A stretch of DNA of 64,000 bases from Prunella strophiata (Eukaryota; Chordata; Aves; Passeriformes; Prunellidae): positions 81,038,800 through 81,102,799 of the forward strand of contig JAZBQD010000030.1 of the NCBI GenBank assembly GCA_036583965.1, given 5' to 3'. Positions 49,090 through 62,879 of this stretch are shown here, piece after piece (position 1 is the stretch's first letter; each line of letters starts with the position of its first letter). Made by a program: the position numbers and the translations under genes. Below the pieces are notes generated by a model, which saw nothing but the letters and a program-made list of their open reading frames with translations, did no database searches and was not told the origin of the DNA.

Positions 49090-49811
49090 AGTCCTTCAGT
49101 GGAGCTGAGCAGGATAGACCCTCCAGCATCTATTTTCCCAGTCCTTCTGCTGGGCAGAGGACATGTAAGGTGCTGCAGTGCCTCTCACTGCAGTTTCCAA
49201 AGAGAGACTCAGCATCCAACCACCGAGGCAAGCCACATGAAGAAGATTATCTGGACTGCCAAGAAGGCCCAGTGTGTCAGGACTGAGCTGGAGAGAGCCC
49301 CTGTGCACAGCCTTGCTCCTGAGCAGCAGCAGCAGCCACCAGACAGCCATCCCAGCAGGGAGCAGCTGCTCTTCCATACACCAGGTTAACAGCATAAGAG
49401 CAGGCACAGGTCTGACCCCTTCTGCCATGTGCCAGGCATCAGCCACCACTTTGGGCAGAAATAGGAACCTGTCCCTGCTTTCTGTCCCCTGCATGGTGCT
49501 GTCAAAATGGGGTCTGCTCTGGGTACCTCCCAAATGGCAGGCTGCATCCTCTGGGTGTATCAGAACATACACCCAGCTCCCTGTGTGTGCTGCCCCTGCA
49601 CCTCCTATTCAGGATGTAGGTGTTCTTATCAGATTCTTTCCTACTTGTTTTGACCTTGTCCCTGCCCTCTTGCAGTTCCCTCTCTCAAGATGTCAGAACC
49701 ATGGGTCTGAAAAATCAAGCACTTTACACAGCAGACTTGTTCACTGTAATGGCAGGTGCAGAGAGACGAAGAAAGGGAAATGTATTTTTAGTTGAAATTG
49801 CAGAAATGTAG
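49090..49811. other. less AT-rich patch with overlapping open frames, unassigned
   Basis: This segment is clearly less AT-rich than its flanks. It stays open for 173 codons on the plus strand (49274-49795), 158 on the minus (49096-49572) and 96 in another plus frame. Overlapping openness in several frames is what fewer T/A-rich stop codons would give by chance. No product resembles a known protein, although the plus frames contain Ser and Gln runs from a GCAGCAGCAG tract near 49323-49336. It could be an old unrecognised repeat, a decayed retrocopy or an isolated exon. I cannot decide, and I call no gene. Confidence 0.35.
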
Positions 49812-52800
49812 TAAATTGCAGGTGCAAATAAATATTTCAAGGTAATTAACAAAAATCAGTCTGCAGAGGTGTTTTTAAAGTGCCTAGAGCTGCAAAATAT
49901 TTTTAAAAAATTGTCAAGATTTTTAACTTTTCATGTTCAAACCAATTACAAATCAAATCAATTATTACAAACCAAATATTGCTTATTTGTTTTCCACTGG
50001 TCATTGAAAAAATCTAGACACCTCATACACATAACACAAGGATCATAAATTGGGCAGCAGTCTGAATTTCCTCCATCCAAACCTATGTCACCTACACTTG
50101 AGAAACCTCTTGAATATTTCCCATGCACAGCTCAGCCAGAATTTGCAAGTACTAAAAATCTCAGGAGAATGCCAGATCTTATCAGATGTTCTAAGAAGGT
50201 TTAGTGAAGTCTGCATAAACAAGCAGTGTTTTAGTTGTCTTACTAAACTATATTTTCCAAGTTCACCCATCACTTATCATAGTATGATGGCTTGTCAGAG
50301 ATCATTGCAAAGAATTCCCCACTGTAAATAAAAGCTGTATGAATACAACTAGTTATAATACTTTGGATTTAAATTGATGTATTTTTGGCTAGAGGGTTCT
50401 GTCAACATTTATCAGGGAGATGGGCGTGCATTTTACATTGTTTTGGTTCCATAGCTAATTTGGACAGCAAAATGAGATTTCCTTGTAATGAGTACAAAGC
50501 CACCTGCTTTGTCTCTTTGGAGGAATTTAAAATATTTAGCATATAAAGAATAAGTATATCATAAGAGTCCTCATAAATATCAGCAGGAAAGCTGTCTAGG
50601 CATAGACATCTCCTGAGTAAAAGAATCAGTATTTAATAGCTCCCTTAATCTCACTTAATGTTAATGGACAATTGGAGGAAACTACTCATCTGGAAATTAC
50701 TTTAGCAAATTAAACATGGCCAAACATCTTTGCTTAAGTGAATGTGAAAGGAAATCATCTATCTTAGATGGGATTTTAGAGAAGTATCCACAATCTGAAG
50801 GCTGTGTGCCAGTTTAGTAAATGAAAGTCACTTATGAGCTTACATCAACATACTGCATGCTCAATCCATGACTAGACAGAGCTCAATTATCCATCCCTTA
50901 GCTGACAAACTCCACTTACAAGCAATGTGCCTCAAAAACTAATGAGAAACACAAGCTTTTCAATGCTGTACTAACTCTATACATGTTATTTGGTGGTTTA
51001 AAATTGTCTTCTTCAGACAAGACTTGCTCAAGTTCCTTGCTCATGTTTGGTACAGTGCTATCATCCCAAGGGTTAATTATTATGTATATCATGCCATCTT
51101 CCACCTCCACAAGGACATCACTGAATTTCACAAATATGTACAACCTTCATGCAATTAAAAATGTTCTTATATAGCATAAAAATATGTGTGTTTACCCACC
51201 TTCCTTATTAATCTGAAATTATCTGAAAGTATTTTGGTAAGATGATTAAACATTGCTCAGCACCATTTTGCCAAGAAAGAAGTTGAGGTAAATGCAATCA
51301 TCTGCTTTGAAAAAGGTACCTATAAACATTGTCCTGAATTCATGATCTGTCTTTAGAAAAGGCAGCACAATTGTGCCTCTAACCCCAGAGCAGACTGAAG
51401 GGGCATGCAATGATCAGGTGTGTCAGGCTGTGAAGCCCACAAGTTTGTCTTCCCATAGAACATGACTCTGCCAGGGAAGGCATGAGCACAGGACAGGAGG
51501 GAGGCCAAATATATATGTGTTCAAACATTATACAGGTACCTGGAGCATACATTCATTGGTGGCTATCACATCATGGACATGGTATGATCTCTGCCTCAGG
51601 AAGCCTCTAAATTGCTAATTGAAAGAAAAAATCCTGTATTTGGTAGAAATTGCTCTAAGTACGATCTGCTTGAAGCTCCTTGATAAGCATCTGTCAACTG
51701 CTGTTAAAAAAAGCATTAGCCTGTCCAGACAAGATATCCTTATATAAGCTTCCATTAAAAAACCCAACCAGATCAGTGGGGGTGTTGCAGACAAGCAGGA
51801 TGGAAGTTTGAAAAATTGCAGACCTCATTAATTTTATACTTGTCTTTTCTTCATCTTTTTAAGGTTAAAGCCTTTGAATCTCAATTAAAGGCAAAACTTG
51901 TGTAAATAAAAGCTGTGTATACTAATTTGTTGCTTTTTATGAGTCCAATGAGCTACTTATATAACCCTTTATTTCATTACTTGTTTTAGCCCATAATCTT
52001 CCAAGGGAAGTCTTGATCATTGACCTAAATTCAGCTCACAAAGTAAATCAGAGAACATTTTTGACAGTAGGAGACCACATTTACTCCTAGCAAATTCTAA
52101 TCACTTTTAGTTAAATTATACTCAACATGAATTTTGACTGGAGTGTTTATTTACTTTGAAATGGATAAACAAATTTTTAAGTGCCTACTAATAACTCCAG
52201 TTTAGGTATCTGATGATAAATTAATTCTTCATGTAGCTCTGTAGAAACCAGTGGGGATGAACTTGATCTATCTAATTTCTGTTTGAGAAGAAGGATTTGG
52301 AACCATATCATACATTAGTTTCCAAGCACTCTCCTAGATTTTTAGCACAGTAACTGGTGTAAATGAATATGCATATGATTATATGATTATATGATGAAGG
52401 AAAGGGGGTACCAAATCTATGCATAATACATCAAAAGAGGCCTGCAGGATTCAAGGATCTACAAAAATTATTAGAAAGAAGAAAATTTAAATTCTTTTTT
52501 TATTTCTGATGGTTCAAATTAGATCCAAGTGTTTACATGGGTACATCCTTCATAATTTCTCTAACATACTAAAAGAATTAATGGTATCCTGGAAGTACAA
52601 GATGATCAAGCACCATGGTAGAGTTTTAAAAGACCAATTTCAGCTCTAATTCTACTAATTATTTCTAATTCCACTGTAAACCAAGAGAATTAGATACATT
52701 TTATAAAATGATTTAATCTAAATTGTTGACTCCCAGCTTTGCAAGCAGACTGTACAATTATCCTGTAAAAGGAAAAATACAGTCAATCTCTAAAATAATT

Positions 52801-55800
52801 TTCTAGCAAGTATTGCTTGTGTATATAACTTCAAACATGTTTTAAAAACTGACATAACTGAGTTTATATACAGTATTTTACCTTTTTAGCCAATCATTTT
52901 ATTATAGGAGTTCATATGTTTCTAGGTTTCATTATTGTCATCCTACTACAGAAAAAATCTAGAAAATAAATCTCAGCATGTAAACATTGTATTAAGCTTG
53001 AGCTTCTCATTTTTCCAGAATTTATCAGATAAATTTAAAATCAGATTAAGTATCATATCTTTGGACATTTGGTTCATGTTCTTTACAGTTCTTATGTATT
53101 TTTCAGCTTTTTCATTGAAGAAGTCTCTGGTGTATTTTTAATCTCTTTTCAGTTCATGCTTTTTCAATTTTCAGTTGATATGAAGGATAGATATTTAAAC
53201 ACAGTTTACAGCTGGATTTAAAGAAGCTGTTTCTCTTACTTAGACTAAACTCATGTAAACATATGCCATTGTTCTTCAAATTAGGAACAGAAACTCTTAT
53301 ATAGAAAAAAAAAAGAAATCTAGAGTTTGTCTTGGAGGAAGATAGTCAAAAAGGAAGAATAATTGCTCTGATTCATGCAAAAACATCTCACATCTAGTTT
53401 TAGTTTTCACTTTCCCCTGAGTAAACTTATCTTTTCTTATATATCCTTTGCTATGAAACGAAGGATATCTGACATGCAGGACAAAGAAACGTATACATCA
53501 CACTGAGTAGCTTATGATGTAATCAGGAAAATCTTGCTTAATGTAGAATCAGGCCATGGCTGAGTAAATCAGAATCTAATCATATCCAAATATAGTATAA
53601 CCTGCCTTTTTGATGGTAAATAATCCAATGTGGGAAGTGAAATAAGGAAGGTTAAGTTGTTAGAGCAAGGTGAGTACTGTAGGGGAACTTCCATCAGGTT
53701 TCACCCTCACACAACCACAATTTTTCACAGCAGAGTAATGCTAACAAAAATAACTAGCTTATTCTGTGAACCTTGAATAAAGTTTTTTGTGAACCAAATC
53801 CAAATTTTTCTTGCATGGTAAGAAAACCCATGATAACACTGGTTCCCTCCACATTTTACTGTCATGGCTTGGAGGTGTATCCAGAATGAGGCACTGTTTT
53901 TCCTTGCAGCAGAAAGTGTCCAGCTTTACTAAGACTCACTTCCTGCAGTACTTGTGTAGTATACCAATGAAGGGAAACTGTGTGCCCAGAGGTTTTGGCC
54001 TAAGTCTAGGCTGAGTGTGTAGGCACAGGTTCTTCTTCTCCAGGCTGGCGCATCACAGCATAACAACATGCCAGCTGTTTTCCTTGCTGGCTGAAAATCT
54101 CATCCCCCCACAAAGCATACCCAACACTTTGGAAACCCTCAAAGTGCTGTAGCAAGCTCCACCTCCCCCATGTGCTGGAAACACAGTCTGAGTCCTCCAT
54201 CACCAAAGGCTGCTGCAGCATGTGTTACAGACCTGAGGACAGCAGCAGACCCAAGCTGTCCATGCATTGTTCATGGACAAGTGGCATTTTGCTCACCTTG
54301 AGCTGTAACTCACATAGAAATTTCAGGAAGCTCATGTCTCAGCCTTCACCCATTAACCAGAACCAATTACTCAGAAAATAGCTCTCTTCAGAAAAGTAAC
54401 TAAATATTATGCCAAACCAGTTCTCCCTTCGTGGAGAGCAGAGAAGAAAGTAACTGTGTAATAGATCAAAACTGAAATTTATATTCACCCTAAAATAGCT
54501 TACAAATAGCTAAATACTGCAGAAAATTGTAATTCTAAATGCTGACATGAATGGGCTTTTGGCAAATCCATGTGATATCTCCGCTCTACTGTCATGCCTG
54601 GTCTGACAGCTGCCATTGCTTGACACTCATTTCAGTAAATATGATTATGTTTTTTCTCCTACAGGTAACCATAATGTCTTACAGTGATAGTATATAAATT
54701 CCCTTTTCCATTTATAAGAATAAAAGCATATACTTCTTGAAGAAATGTTACCTATATTTAAAAAAGGGGGAGTGAAAAACAGGTTAAAACACCAATATCT
54801 TGCCTATCAATAAAAAGAGAAAAGAATCTAAATATTTCTTATTACAAAGTGTATTTCTTTTTTTCTCCGAAAGGTACTGAGAATTTATATTGAAAATTTA
54901 AGAAACTGGTCACTCACATACAGCTCTGCCTTGCAAGAGATCCTTAAAGGTTTTAGGGTGAAATCCACTGCAACTAAATTTAACATATAAAGTATGCCCA
55001 AATTTTCTTCTTGATGCACAGTCCTGATGTCTAGGCTCTTTGGAGCTGCTGCAGAAATAGGCAGATGCCTCCAACAGGCAGATGCCTATACTATCAGCCT
55101 AAATTAAAGAGACTGGTTTTCATTAGATAGACATAGATTTTTCATCTTCTTGTCTGACCAGCCCATCTCTGATCTTGAAAGCAATCTTGGCCAATTTTTG
55201 GGGGTTTTTTTTAGGAATTATAAAACCAAGAACTAGTTCAGTTTTTTTTTAACAAAAAGTAAAACCAAGCAGTGGGAAAAAGTTCCCTTTCAGTCCCAAC
55301 ATCCTGTTCACATTGCAGTAGAAACAATATTATTGTAATAGATGCTTATTTTTAACCCCAGATTTTGCAGTCTCTAACTGAAAAATGGGCAGGATGGGTA
55401 CACTGACATGCATACTGCTGGAAGAATTAATTTCCACAGACAAAGCTGTACAGTGGGATGCTCCTTGGACTGGGGCCATACATCTTTTCCACCAGATGTG
55501 CCAGGACTCATTCTCAGGAATAAGGAGTACAGCCACTAACCACATCCTCCTGAAAGATCAGGCTCTCAGGAATCTGACCCAATTGCTACGAAAACATTTT
55601 GCAGTGGTTGAAGGACATGTGCTCCCACACAGAGTTAAGGAGCGTTTTTCTTTCTTTTTTGTTTAATTTTGTTCTATGTGACTCAGAAGAGCAGCTGCAA
55701 GTCACACTAATGCTGCCTAAGGAAGGTGCAATATCTGAAGCTACCCAAATGACAGCAACTGTATCCCAACACACTTTGCCAAGCAGCACATGTTCTTGGC

Positions 55801-58069
55801 TCCAGGAAATCCCATGTCAATGGATGTGAAATGTAAAAGACATGCATACGCTCCATTAGGAGTGGGCTCCTCAGCTGATTAAAAGAAAGGAGTCAGTTCA
55901 CTGAAGTCAGTACAGCTGCAATAATTTATATTAGCTCAGAACCCAGCCTAAGCTTCTTTAATGCATGTGGTTTTATTTCTTAATAATTTATTAAGCATGG
56001 TTTAAAAGACAAATCATTGATGGTGATTCCTGTCAGAGAGAAAGCTTTCATGCTAGCTGCATTGTGTCTGACAAGGCAACACATACGGTGGTCCGGCTTC
56101 TATTGTACACAAAGGGTGGAATTCAATTGCTTAAACACTGGCATCTGTTGCCACTTGAGACATCTCAGGCGACCCCACCTGGTCTCCAGCTGCCTGTCTG
56201 GGAGGACACAGGTCTCTTGTAAGTCCTGTGACATACCTGTCAGCCCAATGCAGATGTCTTGGGTACCCTGGGAAATGTCAAACTGCACTACACACGTTCA
56301 GGCTACTGAATCCTTCCCAAGGACTGCTAGGACAGTCAAAATAATGTGCATTGCACTAGTCCTCTTGATTTGTTGTCTGCTTATTTTACCATGTTTTAAA
56401 GAATCCTTTGCTAGCAGACTTGAACTCACTGCCATTCTTGTAAGATAATTTTTTAAGCAAAGGGGGTTTTTTGAAATGCTTTAGCTCTGCTGGGGGCTAT
56501 GCAAAACATAAAATATTATGCAGCTCAGTAAGTCAAAAACAAAGCAAACAGGTAGAGCAGCTTTCTAACCCCATGGCAGACTACCATCTGTAAAAGCAAA
56601 AGCTTGCTATAATGACAGATAAATGACAGATTTTATTTACAAGTTTATTAGAAACAAAATTAATTCCCCTAGCTTTGGAAAAAGGATTCAGCACCAGATT
56701 GCAGATAGCTAAGAACCAAACGTAAGCAGGTGTTTACATCTGAGACAGGTGTGAAACTCTCACAGTAGTGAACAGGATCTAGAGCTCAATTTGCACTACA
56801 CCATGAGACATTATATTTTGCCTCCTACCAAAGGGTGTGGATCTCCTGCAGACACATTACATCTGATGGACAAGGTCTCATGCATGTTAAGCCATGCCTG
56901 ATTGCAATGGATACTTGTGTTTAGGAAATCACAGCATGCCCAGTTATGCAGAGTATGGAGTATAGAGAGCTCTGTGCTCATCCCAAAAAGGGCATCTAAG
57001 GCTGGAATCACTCAAAGGAACACAGTAATATTTTATGTATCCTATGTTGTCTTAGACATTCACAAGGGCTGCAGGGCATGACACAAGACATTCAGATTAG
57101 TCCATGACAGGAAGTGTCTAAAATTTCAGGCTTTAAAAACTGCATGGCTAAGCTACTATGGTTTAGTCTTGACTTACATAAATACTAATATGTAAATTTG
57201 CTAATTACAGTGTGGCAGCTCTGACCCAATATTTTAACAGATTCATTGTGAAGGCTATAAATAGTCCTATCTATATATATATAACAATTTTAAATACTGT
57301 TTTTAAAACAGGATTTGTTTTATATGCTCAATGCATCATTAATATGCAGTGTACTTAATCACCTAAAATAAATATTTCTTCTTCAGCAGTTTATGTTGAC
57401 AAATGAAATACCCATAATGTGCATTGTGAAGACCCACTCAATCTTAACTCCAAAACCCGCTGAAAAAACTATAGAAGATCATCCCTAATCCAGTCAGCTG
57501 TACTTAATTTTCTGCTGGTATTTTATAAATTTTGTAAACTTGGGTGGGATAATATCCTTCTTCTGACTGACTGCTTTTCTTGTTTCCATTTCTGAGTATT
57601 GTGCTTTCATTGCTCATTGAACAGAGCAGGTTCTTGAAGTCACTGAAGCAGTACCTCCATGACCATCAAATTACCTTTCTGAACAACTGCAATTTTCCAG
57701 ATGATTATTTTTTTAAATATTTAAATAATTTTCATGTGAAGATTTTCAAGGAAAGCTTTTTCATGAACCCAAACTTCTGATGGAGTCATCTGTGTCTCCA
57801 TTAATGCTGCAAAATCAGGTTCAAGTTTTTGTCTTAATAACAAAGTCAGTACAATTCTTAAAAAAAAAAAATTAAATTCCTGTGGGTTTACTTTGGAAGA
57901 GGTGCTGGATTTAAAAATTAAAGACTCAACAGTATTAAAGGCTACAAAACAACAATATCATTGAATTGAATAGTTTCTAGAGAGCATTTTGATATATAAT
58001 TTATATATGTAAATTATTTAGTACTTATGCAAAATAGTCTATTATGAAGCACCCCTGTGCTGTGAATGG
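49812..58069. other. long non-coding stretch
   Basis: No supportable gene in about 8 kb. Less AT-rich patches at 53990-54350 and 55380-55830 hold overlapping open frames, and a 143-codon plus frame at 56017-56448 has a hydrophobic segment near residues 110-130, but none resembles a known family. A small repeat of AGGCAGATGCCT (itself a palindromic word) occurs twice near 55059-55090. No transposon recognised. Confidence 0.5.
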
Positions 58070-58320
58070 CACTTCAGCCCATGGACTCATCAACTGGTAA
58101 TAAAATAAATATTGAGATAAAATTTGGGTTTAGTTGAAATTTATGTACACTGATGGCATTAAGCTGCAGAGAAATTTTAAGAGCTTCCTTTTGTACTGAA
58201 GATTTAAGAATAAAATCATCCATGCATTTAATGAAATGGCCTTAATAATGTGAACGTTCTGGAATAAATCTCAGTCAAAATTGCAATTCATATGACTATG
58301 GGCCTCCCTTAAACTATGAG
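58070..58320. other. candidate conserved non-coding block F
   Basis: Repeat-free AT-rich sequence with several TTAAT/ATTAA words, GGCATTAAGCTG near 58155 and CCTTAATAATGTGAACG near 58239. No open frame. Texture resembles developmental non-coding elements. Weak call. Confidence 0.22.
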
Positions 58321-60379
58321 GATTTTTTTAGCTAGTGTTGTACACAGAAGTACTAGTCTGTGCTAGAGATCTAGGTATCTAAATAGGAAAAATAATAAAA
58401 TACATATATTCTAGTCACCATTTAAACAGAGGAAAAGGCTGTCACAATGCCAGGCACAACCACAAAAAAACCTTAGAAGGGAACCACATACAATCCTTCT
58501 CTTCAAAAGAGTAAGGAAACAATGCTAGTTTACCTAATTAAAAGAAAGGGAAGACAGGACAGAGCTTATCAAACCTAAGCTGTCATTATTACCAGAGATT
58601 TGGCTGAGCACTCCCTTGGTTCACTCTTCTGAAACAGCAGGACAGTACCAGTGAAATTTAAATGTCTTGCTGGAAATCACTGCTTCTCACTGGGTGGATA
58701 TTTCAAGGGATTGTGAACAACATCCAACACTGGGGGAGCGATAAAAATAAAAATTTTTGTAAGGAACCTGCATACATATTGGCAACCACTGAAGCACTGA
58801 TTTCTAGCAAGATGTAAAAAAAAAAAAAAATAGACTTTTCCTCCCTGTAATTTACTTCATCTTTGATGTGATGAAGACAATACCATTGATTAAAACATAG
58901 CTTGACTACACTAGGAATGAAACAAAGGTCAAACATCACATGTCCAGCAATTTCCTTATATTGGCCCTAGCAGGTCACTACTACATAAAGCGGAATGAAC
59001 AGAATTTTTTCATTTTAGACAGAAAAAGAATTCCAAAAGAATCAGAATGGAGCACCAGGGGGGATTTCATAGGTCACCAAGTGTGCTTCCCAGTTGTCTG
59101 ACTAGGGTTTTCTCCCCTTTTACTGGAATATCCTCTCAAAGCTACACAAGAACCTCACTTTTGTATCAGGAATTGCTTTCACTCAATGTTATTAATTAGC
59201 CTAAAGAATTTTTCTCTCTATTGTGTATTTCCACATACACATTGTTTTATTTGTATTATTTGGTGTAATCACACGCTCTTTACACCCCCTCTCCACTAAG
59301 AGAGTGTTGTAGTCTTTCTCTTCTAATCAAGCTCTTCATCTTCTGACCATCTTAATTTACCCAGTCCAAGATTAATATATTGGTTTTGAACCTGGGCAGT
59401 GGTTGAGCATTATAGGTGAGATCTTGCAAAGCTTTGCACCACAGCAGCAATGCCCTTCTTCTAGTACTGGAAAATTTTTGATACTTCTAACAGAAGGTCA
59501 CACATTTCTTGCATTCCAGTAACTTTCATAGCATATTCTTTTATTTTATTTATGGTCAATGAGGTGGTGTTCCACTCTCATACATTCTAGGAATGGAATT
59601 CTCCACATTGTAGGAAGTAAACTGATCTTTGTGGTTAGACTTAACTTCTGTTGCAATTTTTGAACAAAGGATTCAGGATGGCCAAAGATGCACCAAAAAA
59701 AAAAAAAAAAAAAAATATTCCAAAAATAAGTAGCTCTGTACAATAATTATTTAATCTAATTCCCAATGCTATTCCCAGCACATATGGAACTGAGCTTGAA
59801 ATCACTGCCATAGCAACAACAAATACAGTATTATGATCATTCTACACATCTGCAAAATGGTTATTGAAGATTTTAATGCACGGGCACCTAGAATCATTGG
59901 CAAAGCCACCTCAGATTCACATCTCTTCTAGGAAATCAAGGAAATTGTGCAAAAATGAAAGAAGAGTGCCTCCTGAGAAGAGCTTTCAATGCCAGCCCCC
60001 TGGTTTTGTTGCCAGTCATGAATACAGTCATGAAGAAGCTGCAATAGCACAACTAGATTGCAATTATCTCTGAGAAATAAATTTGATCCAGCATACTCAG
60101 AGGTAAATCCAGCTCATACTGAATAATCACTTCTGGCTATTCAGCTGAGGGCACTTCTGTTTCAAGACAGAGTTGGGAAGGGAGAACATGTTTAGACAAA
60201 AATCACTGAAGAAAACAAAAAGATTATTCCAAATCTTGCATTTTCTAATTCCCTCTTACACAAAACAAACATCCTAATGGTACTTCCTCTCCTTCCTTTC
60301 AACATCTGCAGCCAAGGCAGGAAACAGAAATGGCAGTCTAAGGTGACATTACAGTTTTGACAAGCCAAAACTTTTTAGT
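58321..60379. other. non-coding stretch
   Basis: No supportable gene. A14-class run near 58817-58830 and an A run of about 19 at 59696-59714. Open frames of 62-78 codons are unassigned. Confidence 0.5.
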
Positions 60380-60650
60380 AGGGCCTGTTGTGATAGCACA
60401 AGGGGGAAGGGTTTTAAATGGAAGGAGGGTCAATTTAGATTCTATATAAAGAATGTTTTACAATGAGGGTGGTAAAACATTAGAACAGGTTCTCCAGAGA
60501 GGTGGTAGTTGCCTCCTCCCTGTAAACATTCAAGGTCACTTTGGACAGGGCTCTGAGCAACTTGATCTAGTGGAAGAGGTCCCTTGTCATTGAAGAGGGG
60601 TTGGATGACATTTGAAGGTCCCTTGCAACACAAACCATTCTATGATTCTA
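60380..60650 (+). mobile_element. CR1 LINE 3' end (5'-truncated copy)
   Basis: This 271-bp stretch follows the CR1 3' end closely: GGCCTGTTGTGATAG near 60382, the ACAATGAGGGTGGT motif near 60459, GGAACAGGTT-like and CCAGAGAGGTGGTAG near 60483-60510, and the terminal CCATTCTATGATTCTA ending at 60650. CR1 elements end in short tandem ATTCTATG-type octamers without a poly-A tail, and this copy keeps one and a partial second. It is truncated at the 5' side, the usual outcome of interrupted target-primed reverse transcription. The coding part is the last stretch of ORF2, read through with frameshifts. It is not functional. Confidence 0.96.
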
Positions 60651-61508
60651 CAAAACAGGATTGAGACAACATGGAAACCTTTAGAAGATGTCTGTACCTG
60701 GGTGTCTTTCAACTTCCTTTGAATAATGCAGAGATTTCAGATTAAAAAATGACAAAACATTCAACATTGTATCTCTTCCTCTTTGAAAAAACAATCTGTA
60801 AAAGCCAGTTGTGCCAGGTCAGAACATTCATAGAAGGACAACAGCTTGTACTGCTTGAAATTCAACATATTGTTCATTAAAAATCTAAGTGAACCCATAG
60901 AAAGTGTAAATAAAACTGAGAATTAATTACTCATGTTTAGAAATTGTTCAGCCATTCTGTCTGGGTTTTCTCATTCTGTGATAGACCCACAACACTGAGT
61001 GGAAGAAATATAATTGACTGAATTTCTTTTTTAATACTGACCACTGTACATAGCACTGAAGTTTATTATATCAACTCTGAAATATTTTGGTTTTCTTATA
61101 GCCTTAAAACTGTACTGTTGTGTGATAAATAATGTAGAAAATGTAATTCCCTTTAAAAACTGCTGTCTCAGTAGTTGACAGCTGAGTCCAGTGAAATTCT
61201 CTTTTGGGTAACAAAGGTGGGATTTAGCAGCACTAAGTGTTCAGGAAGAATAGAACTGGTGATTTCCAGCTACAGTAATATTGACCATAGAAAATCTCAC
61301 CAAACTACAAAGACTCAGCCAGGAGAATAAATGTTCTTATATTACTTGGCAATATGTAGTTTTATTACCACCATTTTCCCTGTATTATCTGCCCTCTCTT
61401 CAGACAGCCAGATACTGGCAGCAGCTTTGGGAGTAGAAGTCTTTATAGTTATATTTAATGCCTATCTGCAGACTGTTTTTCTTCCTGAAACAGGAAAACT
61501 GCAAAACT
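60651..61508. other. non-coding stretch
   Basis: No gene or repeat recognised between the CR1 3' end and the pentamer array. Confidence 0.55.
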
Positions 61509-61637
61509 GAGAAGAGAAGAGAAGAGAAGAGAAGAGAAGAGAAGAGAAGAGAAGAGAAGAGAAGAGAAGAGAAGAGAAGAGAAGAGAAGAGAAGAGAAGA
61601 GAAGAGAAGAGAAGAGAAGAGAAGAGAAGAGAAGAGA
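61509..61637. repeat. (GAAGA)n pentanucleotide array, 129 bp
   Basis: About 26 perfect, uninterrupted GAAGA units, all purine on the plus strand. The open frames across it (repeating Glu-Glu-Lys-Arg-Arg on plus, Ser-Leu-Leu-Phe on minus) come from the repeat and are not genes. See the complementary array at 61947-62060. Confidence 0.98.
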
Positions 61638-61946
61638 TGTGTCTTAAAACTTGATATCTGAGCCAATATGTTTCCTGGCATAAGTCTGAAGACAAACTCA
61701 GATGTCTGTCTCAGATCCAAAAGCTATAGAAAAATAACACCGGTCAAGAAAGGCACTTGAGGCCAACTGGAAGTTGTTTTTTTTTTACTTCAGCCTGTGT
61801 TAGTTCTTCTAAAATGATGGAACTAGATGAGAGGCGTACAAGACTGGGTACAACAACTAGTATTTTGCCATATAAGATAAACTGCCAGATAAAATGCATA
61901 TGTTTACTTAAAATTACAGGCCACTGTGAAACAGTATTTTTCCTTC
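61638..61946. other. 309-bp spacer between opposed pentamer arrays
   Basis: Ordinary complex sequence with a T9 run near 61779. No transposon or gene recognised. A possible target for checking whether this spacer is single-copy. Confidence 0.6.
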
Positions 61947-62060
61947 TCTCTTCTCTTCTCTTCTCTTCTCTTCTCTTCTCTTCTCTTCTCTTCTCTTCTC
62001 TTCTCTTCTCTTCTCTTCTCTTCTCTTCTCTTCTCTTCTCTTCTCTTCTCTTCTCTTCTC
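61947..62060. repeat. (TTCTC)n pentanucleotide array, 114 bp
   Basis: About 23 perfect TTCTC units, all pyrimidine on the plus strand. This is the exact reverse complement of the repeat at 61509-61637, so the pair forms a long inverted repeat around a 309-bp spacer. Confidence 0.98.
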
Positions 62061-62879
62061 ATCTTTCTCCTTCTCACATGTAGTACAAATTTAAGGACTT
62101 AGGACAGAGAACATGGTTCACATCATTTTGGTGCTAAGACTTAAATCTCCAGCTTTTTTTAACTCCCATTGGGCAAAAGCATGAAAGAGAAATAAATCTT
62201 TACAAGTTGACACGAACACAGAGTGAAGAGAGGAACTAAAAATATGCTAGTGGTCTAATGCTGTCCATAAATCACTAGAAAAGAAGAGGGTCTGTTGTCA
62301 TATGCCTTAGGCATTGCTATAAAGTAGGTAGGGGAAGGAAAATCTATCCATAGGCTAAGTTATATACCATTTTTATAGTGCTTAATTTCTTTTTGGTTGC
62401 AGAATTTTTTTGAGTGGTGCATACAAGAGACGAGAAGATGGAGAGAGAAATAGAAGGGGAGAGGTAGCAGTCTTGTCTCTCAAGAAGAAAGAACTGTTCT
62501 TGGGGTTTGGGCATTAAGCATAGCAGAGCCACACATATACAACACAGCCTAGACAAACTGGCATGCTCTATCAGGCTCCCTCTCTGAAAGCAGAATTCAT
62601 GACATCAGTTTGTTCCCCTGCCACTCAGACTGTCTCAGTGTGAGTGAAAGCCTCTGAATGGGATTCACAGGTAGCAGGAGTGAGATGGGGCATCTAATGC
62701 AGCCAGTAAGAAATTTTAAGGAGAAATTTTAATTTACATCTTTGATTTAAATATTTTTCTTACCCTCCAAAGAGGATGTCTCTGTAAAATGGGGATCTAT
62801 ATTCTCAACTTCTATCTGGAACAGGAGACAAACCAATATGCAGAGTCAAAGTACTGATGGAGATCCACCTTAACAGCCA
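62061..62879. other. non-coding stretch
   Basis: No supportable gene. A 70-codon minus open frame at 62344-62556 is unassigned. Confidence 0.5.

Noticed and set aside
56017..56448. 143-codon plus frame with a hydrophobic segment that might suggest a membrane protein
   Set aside because: No family resemblance, and the frame is open only because the patch is less AT-rich. The hydrophobic run is short and surrounded by Cys-rich nondescript sequence.
61400..61720. 106-, 77- and 67-codon open frames with repetitive products
   Set aside because: They are translations of the (GAAGA)n array, which has no stop codons in its frames.
61757..62083. 108-codon open frame ending in Ser-Leu-Leu-Phe repeats
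   Set aside because: Most of its second half is the (TTCTC)n array. The first part has no recognised domain.
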